Positions 37,686 through 47,100 of a stretch of DNA of 64,000 bases are shown here, piece after piece; positions within the stretch are counted from its first letter, which is position 1, and each line of letters opens with the position of its first letter. The notes below the pieces were generated by a model. The model made no database searches and had not been told where the DNA came from. It saw only the letters and a list, made by a program, of their open reading frames with translations. The stretch covers positions 30,849-94,848 of the forward strand of contig CANMVX010000015.1 in assembly GCA_947501115.1 (NCBI GenBank). Direction: 5' to 3'. The position numbers and the translations under genes are program-made. This stretch comes from Haliscomenobacteraceae bacterium (lineage in GTDB: Bacteria > Bacteroidota > Bacteroidia > Chitinophagales > Saprospiraceae).

Positions 37686-37696
37686 TTTACCGTTTT

Positions 37697-38605
37697 ATGT
37701 TGCCAACAAAACTTTTTGGAATTATTCCACCGGTTGTGTCACCATTGATTGACACAAACACTTTAGATATTGATGGGCTGGAACTTGTTTTAAACAGGCT
37801 TATTGAACATCAGGTTCACGGAATTTTTATATTAGGAACCACAGGGGAAGGTCCTAATTTAAGCCATAGAATCAGGAAGGAAATAATTAAGCATACCACG
37901 GCTTTCGTTCAGGAAAGGAAGCCCGTTTTTGTATGTGTTACTGATACAAGTCCGGAGGAATTATTGGAAATAGCTGGTTATGCTGCAGATAATGGTGCCG
38001 ATGCGCTCGTTTTTGCGCCACCTTATTATTCACCCATAAACCAACAAGAGTTATTAGCCTACTCCGAGTGGTTAATTCCTCAATTGCCTTTGCCTACCTT
38101 ACTTTATAACATGCCGTCTCATTGTAAGGTATCTTTTTCATTGGAGGCAGTGAAAAAACTATCTTTATCAGAAAAAATAATAGGCATTAAGGATAGTTCG
38201 GGAGACATGAGTTATCTGAATAACCTGATGGGCAGTGTTGAAAATCCGGATTTTTGCTTTTTTACCGGTCCTGAGATATTATTGGCGGAAACTTTATTTA
38301 TTGGTGGAAATGGGGGTGTCAGCGGTGGGGCCAATCTTTATCCACAGCTTTTTGTTGGGCTATTCGAAGCCTTTCAACAAGGAGATTTGATTAAAGTAAT
38401 GGAGTTTCAGCAAATTGTGAAAGAGCTGGACAGAGCGGTATATTTTGACGGATTCATGAAAGGGATAAAGGCAGCGCTCGCTTTGAAAGGCATTTGCCAG
38501 AATAAGGCTATGCCGCCTCTTTTTCCAATGGCAAATGAGGGATTAAAAAAGCTGGAATCTTCCATGAAGTATTTAGAGGATAAATATCCATTCTTAAAAA
38601 AATAG
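37697..38605 (+). CDS. Dihydrodipicolinate synthase/N-acetylneuraminate lyase family aldolase
   Basis: 302-residue class I TIM-barrel aldolase. 'GTTGEG' at 47-52 binds the pyruvate carboxylate, Tyr137 ('LLYNMPSH') is the proton relay and Lys165 ('IIGIKDSSGD') forms the Schiff base. DapA enzymes carry an Arg in the 'PSRTG' loop that binds the second substrate; here the loop reads 'PSHCKV', with His142 in that place. A lysine-biosynthesis role is therefore unlikely, and a sialic acid or sugar-acid lyase is favoured. The neighbours, a sialidase-fold protein and a sodium symporter, agree. The exact substrate remains open. Confidence 0.88.
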   Translation: MLPTKLFGIIPPVVSPLIDTNTLDIDGLELVLNRLIEHQVHGIFILGTTGEGPNLSHRIRKEIIKHTTAFVQERKPVFVCVTDTSPEELLEIAGYAADNGADALVFAPPYYSPINQQELLAYSEWLIPQLPLPTLLYNMPSHCKVSFSLEAVKKLSLSEKIIGIKDSSGDMSYLNNLMGSVENPDFCFFTGPEILLAETLFIGGNGGVSGGANLYPQLFVGLFEAFQQGDLIKVMEFQQIVKELDRAVYFDGFMKGIKAALALKGICQNKAMPPLFPMANEGLKKLESSMKYLEDKYPFLKK

Positions 38606-38624
38606 GTTTATTAAAATATTGATA

Positions 38625-40100
38625 ATGGGCAATTTAGCTTTTTTTGACTATCTTATTCTTGCTTTATACGGCATTATTTTATTGGGTATGGGTTTTTATT
38701 TTGCCAGGAAAATGAAAACGGCAGGTCAGTTTATGACGGCAAATGGGAAAATACCCGGTTGGGCAGCAGGTTTGGCGGTGATGAGTGCCTACACTAGCAG
38801 TATTTCTTACATCGCCACACCTGGAAAAGCTTTTGACTCTGACTGGCATCCCATCATTTTTGCCCTCTGTATGATACCGGTAAGCTGGATTGCTGTGGTT
38901 AAAATTATTCCACTATACAGAAAATTAAATCTTATATCCGTTTATACCTTTTTAGAGGAACGTCTTGGTTCATGGGCCAGGTTATATGCTGCATTTTCCT
39001 TTTTATTGTTTATGGTGGGTCGTATGGCCGTTATTTTATATTTGGTGGCTTTACTCATTCAACCATTCGTTGGGGGAAATCTAATATGGATTATTATAGT
39101 CATTGGTTTTATAACTATTCTATATACACTCATGGGTGGGGTAGAGGCAGTTATCTGGACAGATGTTATGCAATCTATTGTAATGATTGCCGGGATTGTT
39201 TATACCGTAGTATTTTTAGGAAACATGGTGTTTTTGTCTTCTCCGGAACTTTTTTCTCAAGCCTACGATGCGGGTAAATTTTCCTGGGGATTGTCTGATT
39301 TTTCTTTTGATAAAAGAACGATATGGGTGATGATTATCTATGGTTTAACTGAAAATCTTAGGAATCTTTTGGCAGACCAGAATTATGTTCAAAAATATGC
39401 CACTGTTCAGAATAATGAGGAGGCGGCAAAATCCATGAAACTGGCAACCATTATTTATTTGTTTCTTACCGTTTGCTTTCTTTTTATCGGAACCGCCTTA
39501 TTTTATTTTTATCAGATACAGGATTCCCTGCCTTCCAATATTAACAAAGGTGATCAGGTTTTCCCTTATTTTATTGCTACACAAATGCCTGTGGGTCTAA
39601 AAGGGCTCATTCTTGCTGCCATTATTGCCGCGGCAATGAGTACCGTTGATTCTGCTTTAAATTGCTCAGCCACTGTTATTTGGATTGATTTCTTAAAAGG
39701 AAGATTTGATGAAAATATAAGTGAAAAGAAACAAATGTTCATCCTTCAATCAGCTACCTGGGTTTGGGGTATTCTAGGAACTTTATTTGCCATTTGGATG
39801 ATTCAAGCGAAGAGTGCACTTGATGTTTGGTGGCAATTATCCGGTATTTTTGGAGGAGGCATACTTGGGCTATTTTTACTCGCTTTACTCAAAATAAAAT
39901 TATCCTATTTTCATGGATTGGTGGCTATTTCTTTAAGTATTATAGTCATTTCATGGAGTACTTTTTCCCGAAATTTACCAGAGTCAATCAGTTGGTTAAA
40001 TAGTTCAATTGATCCCATTTTGTCAGGGGTATTAGGTACTATAATCTTATTATTTTACGGAATAATAATACATGTAGTAAACAGAAAAACATCAGTATAG
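38625..40100 (+). CDS. Sodium:solute symporter (SSS family)
   Basis: 491 residues from the ATG at 38625; the TTG at 38619 adds only two residues. About 13 transmembrane helices are predicted. 'MKTAGQFMTANGKIPGWAAGLAVMSAYTSSISY' is the SSS N-terminal region including TM1. 'LLADQNYVQKY' and 'LAAIIAAAMSTVDSALNCSA' are the conserved loop and the TM8 segment with Ser/Thr sodium-site residues. Family members import sugars, sialic acid, amino acids or vitamins with sodium. The gene is 19 bases after the aldolase gene, so import of the aldolase substrate is the best guess. Confidence 0.92.
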   Translation: MGNLAFFDYLILALYGIILLGMGFYFARKMKTAGQFMTANGKIPGWAAGLAVMSAYTSSISYIATPGKAFDSDWHPIIFALCMIPVSWIAVVKIIPLYRKLNLISVYTFLEERLGSWARLYAAFSFLLFMVGRMAVILYLVALLIQPFVGGNLIWIIIVIGFITILYTLMGGVEAVIWTDVMQSIVMIAGIVYTVVFLGNMVFLSSPELFSQAYDAGKFSWGLSDFSFDKRTIWVMIIYGLTENLRNLLADQNYVQKYATVQNNEEAAKSMKLATIIYLFLTVCFLFIGTALFYFYQIQDSLPSNINKGDQVFPYFIATQMPVGLKGLILAAIIAAAMSTVDSALNCSATVIWIDFLKGRFDENISEKKQMFILQSATWVWGILGTLFAIWMIQAKSALDVWWQLSGIFGGGILGLFLLALLKIKLSYFHGLVAISLSIIVISWSTFSRNLPESISWLNSSIDPILSGVLGTIILLFYGIIIHVVNRKTSV

Positions 40101-40106
40101 CAAGGC

Positions 40107-40154
40107 AACCTATTTTTGATCCTTACCGTTATAAGGAAATAGATTGAATAGGTT
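40107..40154 (+). promoter_or_regulatory. Nested inverted repeat before the ECF sigma gene
   Basis: AACCTATT (40107-40114) and AATAGGTT (40147-40154) are a perfect inverted repeat. They enclose a second hairpin, CCTTA/TAAGG with a CCGTTA loop (40121-40136). The right arm ends three bases before the sigma factor ATG, so a folded transcript could limit ribosome access. No T-run follows, so it is not a standard terminator. Confidence 0.35.
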
Positions 40155-40157
40155 TCA

Positions 40158-40703
40158 ATGATTGATGAAAAATTAGAGAAAGTACTCAATAGTTGCAGGG
40201 TTGATAATAGAGCCGCTCAAAAAGAAATTTATGAGTTCTATTACAGTTTTGTTTTTTCTATTGTCAGGCGTTATGTAGGATCTTTTGAGGAATCAAAGGA
40301 GGTTACAAATGATGTATTTTTCAAAATTTTCACTAAAATAAATCTTTATCAACAGGGTACTAATTTTAAGGGTTGGATAACTCAACTGGCTAAAAGAGTG
40401 GCAATTGATAAGTATAGGGCCGATTTGAATAAAATCAAAACCAGTGAAAAGGATGAAATTCCTGATACGTCAGAACGATTTGATATACAATGGCTTAATA
40501 AAATGGATATCGAGGAGAAGATATTGCTTATTCAAAAACTTTCTCCTGCATATCGCCTCGTTTTCAATCTTTATGTGATTGAGCAATTATCTCATGAGGA
40601 AATTGCTCAACTTCTAAATATCTCAACGGGAACCTCTAAATCTAATCTTGCGAAAGCAAGAATTCAACTGAAAACATTAATGATTAAATACCAATATGTA
40701 TAG
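40158..40703 (+). CDS. ECF-type RNA polymerase sigma factor
   Basis: 181 residues. Region 2 spans about 20-90, with 'EFYYSFVFSIVRRYVGSFEESKEVTNDVFFKIFTKI' and 'FKGWITQLAKRVAIDKYR'. Region 4 spans about 125-178, with 'LSPAYRLVFNLYVIEQLSHEEIAQLLNIS' and 'TSKSNLAKARIQLK' as the helix-turn-helix. Regions 1 and 3 are absent, as expected for group 4 (ECF). It is followed after 24 bases by a gene whose protein has a short cytoplasmic N-terminus and a membrane helix, the normal place for an anti-sigma factor. T9SS-type genes lie downstream and may be its targets. Confidence 0.92.
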   Translation: MIDEKLEKVLNSCRVDNRAAQKEIYEFYYSFVFSIVRRYVGSFEESKEVTNDVFFKIFTKINLYQQGTNFKGWITQLAKRVAIDKYRADLNKIKTSEKDEIPDTSERFDIQWLNKMDIEEKILLIQKLSPAYRLVFNLYVIEQLSHEEIAQLLNISTGTSKSNLAKARIQLKTLMIKYQYV

Positions 40704-40727
40704 AAAAACTGACAATCCTGATATGCC

Positions 40728-41861
40728 ATGAGCGATAACGAATTCGACCAGATATTTTCCGAAAATTTGAAAAATGCTCGTTCAATTATTGATCCAGAGG
40801 AGAGTGACTGGCATGATTTGACTTCTAAATTAGATTATTTTCAATCAAAGAGACGGAATTGGCTGAAAGTTTTACCATGGATTTTATTACCTTTTATGTC
40901 GGGTTATGCAGTTTGGAGTGGAATTGCTTTACATAATTTGAAACTGGAAAAATCTTTTGCCAGGAATACTCAATATAATCAATCGATAGTAAGGGATACC
41001 ATTATCGTTGAGAAAGAAAAATACATCTATGATACGCTCTATAAAGTAGCTTATGTCCATCGGGTATCTAAGGAAAATGCAGTTTCGCCTGTCGTGAATC
41101 AACCCATTTTAGCTGTTCCATCGGAAGTTTTCACCCATCAAGAGGAATTAATATCGGTGGTTAAAAAGATAGATGAAAAGCAAGAATCTGTTTTACAGAT
41201 AGTGGATACATTGAGTGCCAACCTGGTTGAAAAAAAAGAAGAAATAAAAATACCAGATGAAAATAAAAAGGGATCAAAATCCAGCGTAAAAGTTGGCCTG
41301 TCAGCGGGGGCATTTATACCCCTAAGTTTAAATGAGATAAAAAATCCGGTGGCATTGCAATGGTCCACAGAATGGGTAATCTCACCGAGATTTAACTTAG
41401 TACCTTCTCTTATTTTTACGCAACATTTTTTTGAAACAGAAGACTTGAGCAGCAGCAAAGTCATGCTTTCTTCTAGTAATAATCCGCTTGGGTCATTTAC
41501 GTTACATGAAATAAAAGGATTAGAGAGAAATATTATACCATCCTTTTCAACGAATTATTATTTTCTGAATAAGAATAAAATCAGGGTATATTCAGGTATT
41601 GGACTGGGTGCTAAAATAACTATGCCGGCTCAAATTACCTATGAATTTATTGAACTTTCCAATAGCAGTAGCTATAAATATAATCAGGTAAGTAACAAGA
41701 TTTTCACTGAAATTTTGATGATGGGAAATATAGGTGGATCTCTACGGGTTACTTCAAGATTATCTTTTTTTGCCGAAGCTAAAATGGGCATATCAAAAGG
41801 AAATACAGCAAAAATAAACTCATTTTTAGCCACTTTTCTTGGTGTCGGATATCAATTTTGA
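40728..41861 (+). CDS. Anti-sigma-like membrane protein with outer-membrane beta-barrel-like C-terminus
   Basis: 377 residues. Residues 1-43 are charged and probably cytoplasmic ('DWHDLTSKLDYF'). One hydrophobic segment lies at about 46-68 ('LKVLPWILLPFMSGYAVWSGIAL'). A periplasmic stretch of ~110 residues with coiled-coil-like charge pattern follows. From about 185 it turns into alternating beta strands ('SVKVGLSAGAFIPLSL', 'FNLVPSLIFTQHFF', 'FFAEAKMGIS', ending 'FLGVGYQF') like PorT/OmpA-type barrels. The placement after an ECF sigma gene suggests an anti-sigma factor. I cannot name the N-terminal domain. The layout would allow one polypeptide to touch both membranes, which is inference. 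Confidence 0.7.
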   Translation: MSDNEFDQIFSENLKNARSIIDPEESDWHDLTSKLDYFQSKRRNWLKVLPWILLPFMSGYAVWSGIALHNLKLEKSFARNTQYNQSIVRDTIIVEKEKYIYDTLYKVAYVHRVSKENAVSPVVNQPILAVPSEVFTHQEELISVVKKIDEKQESVLQIVDTLSANLVEKKEEIKIPDENKKGSKSSVKVGLSAGAFIPLSLNEIKNPVALQWSTEWVISPRFNLVPSLIFTQHFFETEDLSSSKVMLSSSNNPLGSFTLHEIKGLERNIIPSFSTNYYFLNKNKIRVYSGIGLGAKITMPAQITYEFIELSNSSSYKYNQVSNKIFTEILMMGNIGGSLRVTSRLSFFAEAKMGISKGNTAKINSFLATFLGVGYQF

Positions 41862-41951
41862 GAATGAATAAAAAATGAAAATTTGATTTTTGTTTATCTA
41901 AAACGCTTTTTAAGGTAATAAATGTAAAATAACATATTGAGTTTATAATTA

Positions 41952-41982
41952 TTGTGATAAATAATTAATTTGTTTATATTTG
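41952..41982 (+). promoter_or_regulatory. Promoter of the T9SS type B / PorP operon (TTG-N20-TATATTTG)
   Basis: TTG at 41952-41954 and TATATTTG at 41975-41982 fit the Bacteroidota consensus with 20-base spacing. Transcription would start near 41988, about 58 bases before the ATG at 42046. This matches the housekeeping consensus, so the adjacent ECF sigma factor is not needed for this promoter. Confidence 0.65.
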
Positions 41983-42045
41983 TATCTACTTCCTTAGATT
42001 TCAGTTTAATACAGTTTAATAGTTTTAAATACAACTACAAAAGTG

Positions 42046-43170
42046 ATGTATAAAAACCTTTCATTTTTTTTAGTAGTCGCCCTGTTTGTTGGTATTGGTC
42101 TAATCAGTGTAGCGAACGGACAGGACAGTATTCCTTTTATACCAGCCTCAGGGGGAAATGGTGTTGTTAATGAGTTAAGTGGCTCAGCACAGGTGACTGT
42201 CGGGCAGGTCTTTTTTGGGAATGAAATAAATCTTGATTTTAATATTAACCAGGGGATACAGCAACCCTCGGTGTATGAGCTTGTATCTAAAGTAGAGGAG
42301 TTATCTTGTAGTGGGATTGTTTTAGATAATAAAGAGATATATAAGGGGGAAGTATATAATGGAGTTATGATATTACCTTATTTGAAAGGTAATGCTGCAT
42401 ATTTTTTAGGTCTGAATTTACCATCATCTGGCGTTTCAGGGTTGAACCTGAGTTTACAGCCGGGAAAACTAGCTAATGGTAATGGATCTGTTGAATTGGT
42501 AATTAAGGGCACACCTGCTGACACAGGTCTTGCTATTTTTAATCTGACATTTGGCACAAAAACATGCACGTTTAATTTCCCTGTGACTATATACGAACCA
42601 AAACTTTCTGTTTTGAATTGTGGTAGTATTGTGGTTAATCCAAAGGATGTAGGTTCAAAATTAGATTATTCCGGCTTAGTAACCATAAGTTATCAGGGAG
42701 GGAATAATAAGAAATCATATCCTGTTAATATCGTCTCTTCCGTTGTCAAGGGATTAACCTTGAAAGCGGATTCTTTGCTATTATATAGCACAGGGGGCAC
42801 TTTATCTTTCAACTTAAGTGGTAAACCTGATACAGCTGGAATAGCCTTTTTCGCACTTACTATTGGAGGAAAAACCTGCAATTTTATGGTTAAAGTGATT
42901 GATAGCGAAATAAAAATATCCAATGTATTTACACCAAACGAGGATGGCAAAAATGATTTATGGTCTATTCCTGCCCTTGCTTTCAAACCAGAATCAAAGG
43001 TATTTATTTTTGACAGATTAGGAAGATTGTTAATTGAATACCCCGGATCATCGCCTGGCTGGAATGGAATGATTAATAATTATCCTGCTACTGCAGGTGA
43101 CTATTGGTATGTCATTCAGATATCAAAAGGCGCAGTTCCGTTGAAAGGGAATTTCACCTTACTAAGATAA
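42046..43170 (+). CDS. T9SS type B sorting domain (gliding motility-associated C-terminal) protein
   Basis: 374 residues from the ATG at 42046, with a signal peptide ('LSFFLVVALFVGIGLISVANGQ'). An N-terminal 'SGSAQVTVGQVFFG...GIQQP' segment is the motif often found at the start of T9SS cargo. Two related ~95-residue domains follow (about 95-185 and 190-285). Each begins with a Cys ('ELSCSG', 'VLNCGS') and ends with 'KTC(T/N)F', so each may hold a disulfide. The last ~85 residues, 'SNVFTPNEDGKNDLW...IFDRLGRLLIEY', are the type B sorting domain. Such proteins are exported by T9SS, usually with a PorP/SprF partner, which is the next gene, 7 bases on. Confidence 0.9.
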   Translation: MYKNLSFFLVVALFVGIGLISVANGQDSIPFIPASGGNGVVNELSGSAQVTVGQVFFGNEINLDFNINQGIQQPSVYELVSKVEELSCSGIVLDNKEIYKGEVYNGVMILPYLKGNAAYFLGLNLPSSGVSGLNLSLQPGKLANGNGSVELVIKGTPADTGLAIFNLTFGTKTCTFNFPVTIYEPKLSVLNCGSIVVNPKDVGSKLDYSGLVTISYQGGNNKKSYPVNIVSSVVKGLTLKADSLLLYSTGGTLSFNLSGKPDTAGIAFFALTIGGKTCNFMVKVIDSEIKISNVFTPNEDGKNDLWSIPALAFKPESKVFIFDRLGRLLIEYPGSSPGWNGMINNYPATAGDYWYVIQISKGAVPLKGNFTLLR

Positions 43171-43177
43171 AAAGTGT

Positions 43178-44155
43178 ATGAAAAAATTATTGACTGTCCT
43201 TTTGGTTATCTATGGTATCACTGGAAATGGACAAAATTATATCTTTCAAAACCAACATTTCTTTAAGCCATATCTGACTAACCCTGCGATGGCTGGCGCA
43301 CAAAATAATGGAAATATTGCTTTAATATACAAAAAACAATTGTTAGGATTTGATAATTCACCAAACTCGCAAGTGATTTCGATGGATTATCCATTTTCTA
43401 AGAGTAAAATAGGCGTAGGAATTAACGGCTTTAAAGATCAGAATGGTGCTACTGGATTTTCTGGATTAGAATCAACTTTTGCCTATCATATTAGTACTGG
43501 GAAAAAAGGCAAAGATCCGTTGACAGGATTTTCTTTTGGTTTATCAGCAACCTATAACCAATATAGTGTTGATAATTCAAACTTCAAACCAGAAGAATCA
43601 GATGATTTAACTATAAATAACCCAGATAAATGGTCGGATTCATACCCTAACGCTAATTTCGGGTTCAATTTCTATTCGAATGGCTTTAATTTGGGTGTTT
43701 CTGCCTATAATATCATACCAAGAGTAAGTACTATTTTTACGAATGAAGATGATATTCAAAATGCCTTTACTTTTTTTATCAATGCTGGAATAGATTTAGA
43801 AGCGAAAGAAAACATTGTTATAAGACCTAATGTGTTAATTCGAACGCAAAGAAACTCTGATTATCAATTTGATATGATGTTAGATTTCAAATTCATATCG
43901 TCACCAAGTTCATTTTTTACCATTTCCCCTGTCTTTAGAAACTATGGCTATGCAGCCATAACGGGAAGACAGTCTATGGGTGTAAACGCTCTGGTATCCT
44001 GGCATCCATTTGTGATTGGCTATCAATTTGAAACGCCACTTTCTGCAGTGAATGACTTTTCAAGGGGAGGGAATCATGTTATTTTTCTGGCATTTAAATT
44101 AACTTCTAAACCAGAGTCCATTAAGCAGTTTAAGGCTGATGAAAAAAAGGAATAG
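43178..44155 (+). CDS. PorP/SprF family type IX secretion outer-membrane protein
   Basis: 325 residues with a signal peptide ('KLLTVLLVIYGITGNGQ'). 'FFKPYLTNPAMAGAQNNGNIALIYKKQ' is the diagnostic N-terminal motif of the PorP/SprF barrel family. 'GVGINGFKDQNGATGFSGLESTFAYHI' and later alternating strands continue the barrel. SprF-type proteins are needed for export and surface attachment of type B cargo such as SprB. Pairing with the type B substrate directly upstream is the expected arrangement, so this copy probably serves that cargo. A short C-terminal charged tail ('KQFKADEKKE') extends past the last strand. Confidence 0.93.
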   Translation: MKKLLTVLLVIYGITGNGQNYIFQNQHFFKPYLTNPAMAGAQNNGNIALIYKKQLLGFDNSPNSQVISMDYPFSKSKIGVGINGFKDQNGATGFSGLESTFAYHISTGKKGKDPLTGFSFGLSATYNQYSVDNSNFKPEESDDLTINNPDKWSDSYPNANFGFNFYSNGFNLGVSAYNIIPRVSTIFTNEDDIQNAFTFFINAGIDLEAKENIVIRPNVLIRTQRNSDYQFDMMLDFKFISSPSSFFTISPVFRNYGYAAITGRQSMGVNALVSWHPFVIGYQFETPLSAVNDFSRGGNHVIFLAFKLTSKPESIKQFKADEKKE

Positions 44156-44189
44156 GGCGCACCAGCATTAAGTACAAAAAATTAAAACT

Positions 44190-47100
44190 ATGAAAGGAAG
44201 TATTCTCTTCTTATTTTTTAACATGATTAGTATTATCGGCTTTACACAAGTCCCTGATTTGATTAGTTATCAGACTATTATCAGAAAAAATAATAATGAA
44301 TTAGTTTCTAATGTACCTGTTGGGGTTCGAATTAGCATACTCAGCGGATCAGCTGCCGATGTCTTGTGGTATCAGGAGGAACATAAAGTATCTACAAATT
44401 TGAACGGATTAGCTTATTTGAATATAGGTTCAGGTACCCTTTTGTTTGGAACAATGTCAGGAATAGACTGGTCAAAAGGTCCATTCTACATAAAATCAGA
44501 GACAGATCCAACAGGAGGTAAAAATTATTCACTGTTGGTTGTTTCAAAACTTCTCAGTGTACCATATTCCATTTATGCCAAAACAGCTGAAAAACTGACT
44601 GGTCCAATTACTGAATTAGATCCACTTTTTAATGCGAGTATTGCAAAGGGGATTACAGCTGCTGATACCGCATTATGGAATTCTGAATCAGATCCTTTTT
44701 TTAGTGCCAGCATCTCAAAAGGTATTACAGCAGTTGATACAGCTTATTGGAATAAAAAATTAAGTAGTTTCACAGAAAAAGATCCACTTTTTACTGCTAG
44801 TATTTCAAAAGGTATTACTGCTTTGGATACTGCGGGTTGGAACCAAAAAGTCGGACTTCCCCAAACTGGGAATACCGCAGGAGATATTTTATTTTGGAAT
44901 GGAACGGCTTGGGTTAAAATTCAAAAGGGTCTTCCAGGTCAGGGCTTATTTCTATCACAAACTGGCGTTCCTATGTGGTCAGGACCTGCCTTTGCTACCT
45001 TAACAACAAATGTAGCTACTACAGTGACTAATATTACGGCTATAAGTGGGGGTAATATAACCTCTGACGGAGGTACGCCTGTGACAGCCAGAGGTATTTG
45101 TTGGGGTACTTCACCAAATCCAACCGTAGCAAATGACTCGACGAGAAATGGCGTTGGACCAGGTGCCTTTACCAGTAATATTTCAGGATTATTGGGGAGT
45201 ACCACCTATTATGTAAGAGCTTATGCGATAAATACCACTGGGGTAGCTTATGGAAATCAGATAACCTTTACTACTCCTGTGCCAACGCCGCCTTCCCTCA
45301 CAACCACCGCCCTTTCATCTATTACCAGTGTAAGTGTTGCAACAGGTGGATCTATAGCGAATAATGGGGGAGCGCCAATTACAGCGAGAGGTGTGGTTTG
45401 GGATACTTTAGCAAATCCGCTCGTAACTAAAAACAGGTCAATTAATGGTTCAATAAATAATATTTTTCTTGATACGATTAGAGGCCTAGCTGGATCAAGA
45501 GTTTATTACGTTCGTTCTTATGCAACCAATAGCGTTGGAACAGCTTATGGAAATCAGGTAGTATTTACCACTTTGTCGCCAGTGATGCCTTCGGTAACTA
45601 TCAATCCAATAGATTTAATAACTAATGTTTCTGCAAGAAGCGGCGGGGCAATCTCCTCAGATGGAGGCGCTGCTATTCAAAGTAAAGGGGTTGTTTGGAG
45701 CACCTTCCCTAATCCTACGATTTCGAATTCGAGAACAAATGATGGCTCAGGAGTAGGTCCCTTTATTAGTCAATTGACGGGCCTGTTAGGTGATTCTGTT
45801 TATTATGTGCGTGCTTATGCAACCAATGCAATAGGTACGGGGTACAGTTCCCAACTTAGTTTTACCGCTATCGCAGCTGTTTTAGCATCAGTGATAACAA
45901 CACCTGTCACTTCCATAACATCCAATTCAGCCATTTCAGGGGGTAATATAACGGCCAGTGGTGGTGGTGTTATTTCTGCAAGAGGTGTCGTATGGAATAC
46001 AACGACAATGCCAACCTTAAGTCATTTCAAAACGACAAATGGTACAGGCACAGGTACATTTACCAGTAACTTAACTAGTTTGACGCCTCCCGGAACTACC
46101 TACTATGTCCGTGCTTATGTGACCAATAATATAGGAACAGCTTATGGAAACGAAGTTACTTTTACTTCGTTAGCAGTACCCCCAACCGTAGTTACAAAGC
46201 CAGTTACAACCATAACCTCTACCTCTGCCATTTCCGGAGGTACTATTTCTTTAACCGGGGGAGCACCACATTCAGAAAAGGGTTTAGTTTATAGTACTAC
46301 AAGGAATCCAACTATATTAAACACTAAATTAATAGATAATACTTCAGGTTTGGATTGGACAACCAATATCACAGGATTAATTGGAAATACACAATATTAT
46401 GTCCGTGCTTATGCCATAAATAGTGCAGGAACTGCTTATGGAGGGTTAGATAGTTTCAATACTAGTCCTTTAGTTCCAATTATTGCAACTGATCCAGTTG
46501 CTTCGATAACCAAAACTACTGCTGTAAGTGGTGGAAATATTTCTAACGATGGGGGTTCAGCCATTACGGCTAGAGGTATCGTTTGGAATAAAACGGGGAA
46601 TCCTTTAGTTGGTACTGATAGTATTCGTACTGATGCTTCCTTGACGATTGGATTATATACGCTCAATTTAGGTAATCTTAATTCTGGGATAACCTATTAT
46701 GTTCGTGCTTATGCCACTAATGCAGTAGGTACCGCTTATGGTAATACATTAACTTTCACCACTCAGCCTGTATTAGATACTATTGGAAATCAATACACTA
46801 CGATTACTATTAACGGTAAGGAATGGTTTAAAGAAAATCTGAAAACAACGAAATATGCTACTGGTACAGATATTTCAAATGTAACAGATAATGGATCATG
46901 GAATAATTTAAGTACTGGCGCCTGGGCTTATTATGATAACAATATTACCAATGATGCTACATACGGAAAATTATATAACTGGTATGCTGTTTCTGATGTT
47001 AGAGGTCTTTGTCCTACTGGCTGGTATGTTGCCACTGATGCAGATTGGACCTCTTTAACGGCACTTTATGGAACAGATGCTGCAGCTGCAAATGAGTTGA

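Noticed and set aside
38972-39277. 101-residue plus-strand ORF inside the symporter gene
   Set aside because: It is a +1-frame shadow of transmembrane coding sequence with an odd Tyr/Gly/Cys-rich composition and no start context.
36642-40100. Naming the genes nanH, nanA and nanT
   Set aside because: The arginine triad of the sialidase and the substrate specificity of the aldolase and symporter cannot be verified, and no other nan genes are present.
41138-41464. 108-residue minus-strand ORF opposite the barrel-like membrane protein
   Set aside because: It is contained in a longer plus-strand gene that fits its neighbours' spacing and direction, and shows no domain or signal of its own.
41871-41891. 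AAAAAT/ATTTTT inverted repeat after the barrel-like membrane protein gene
   Set aside because: The stem is purely A/T and six bases long, too weak to call as a terminator in AT-rich intergenic DNA.
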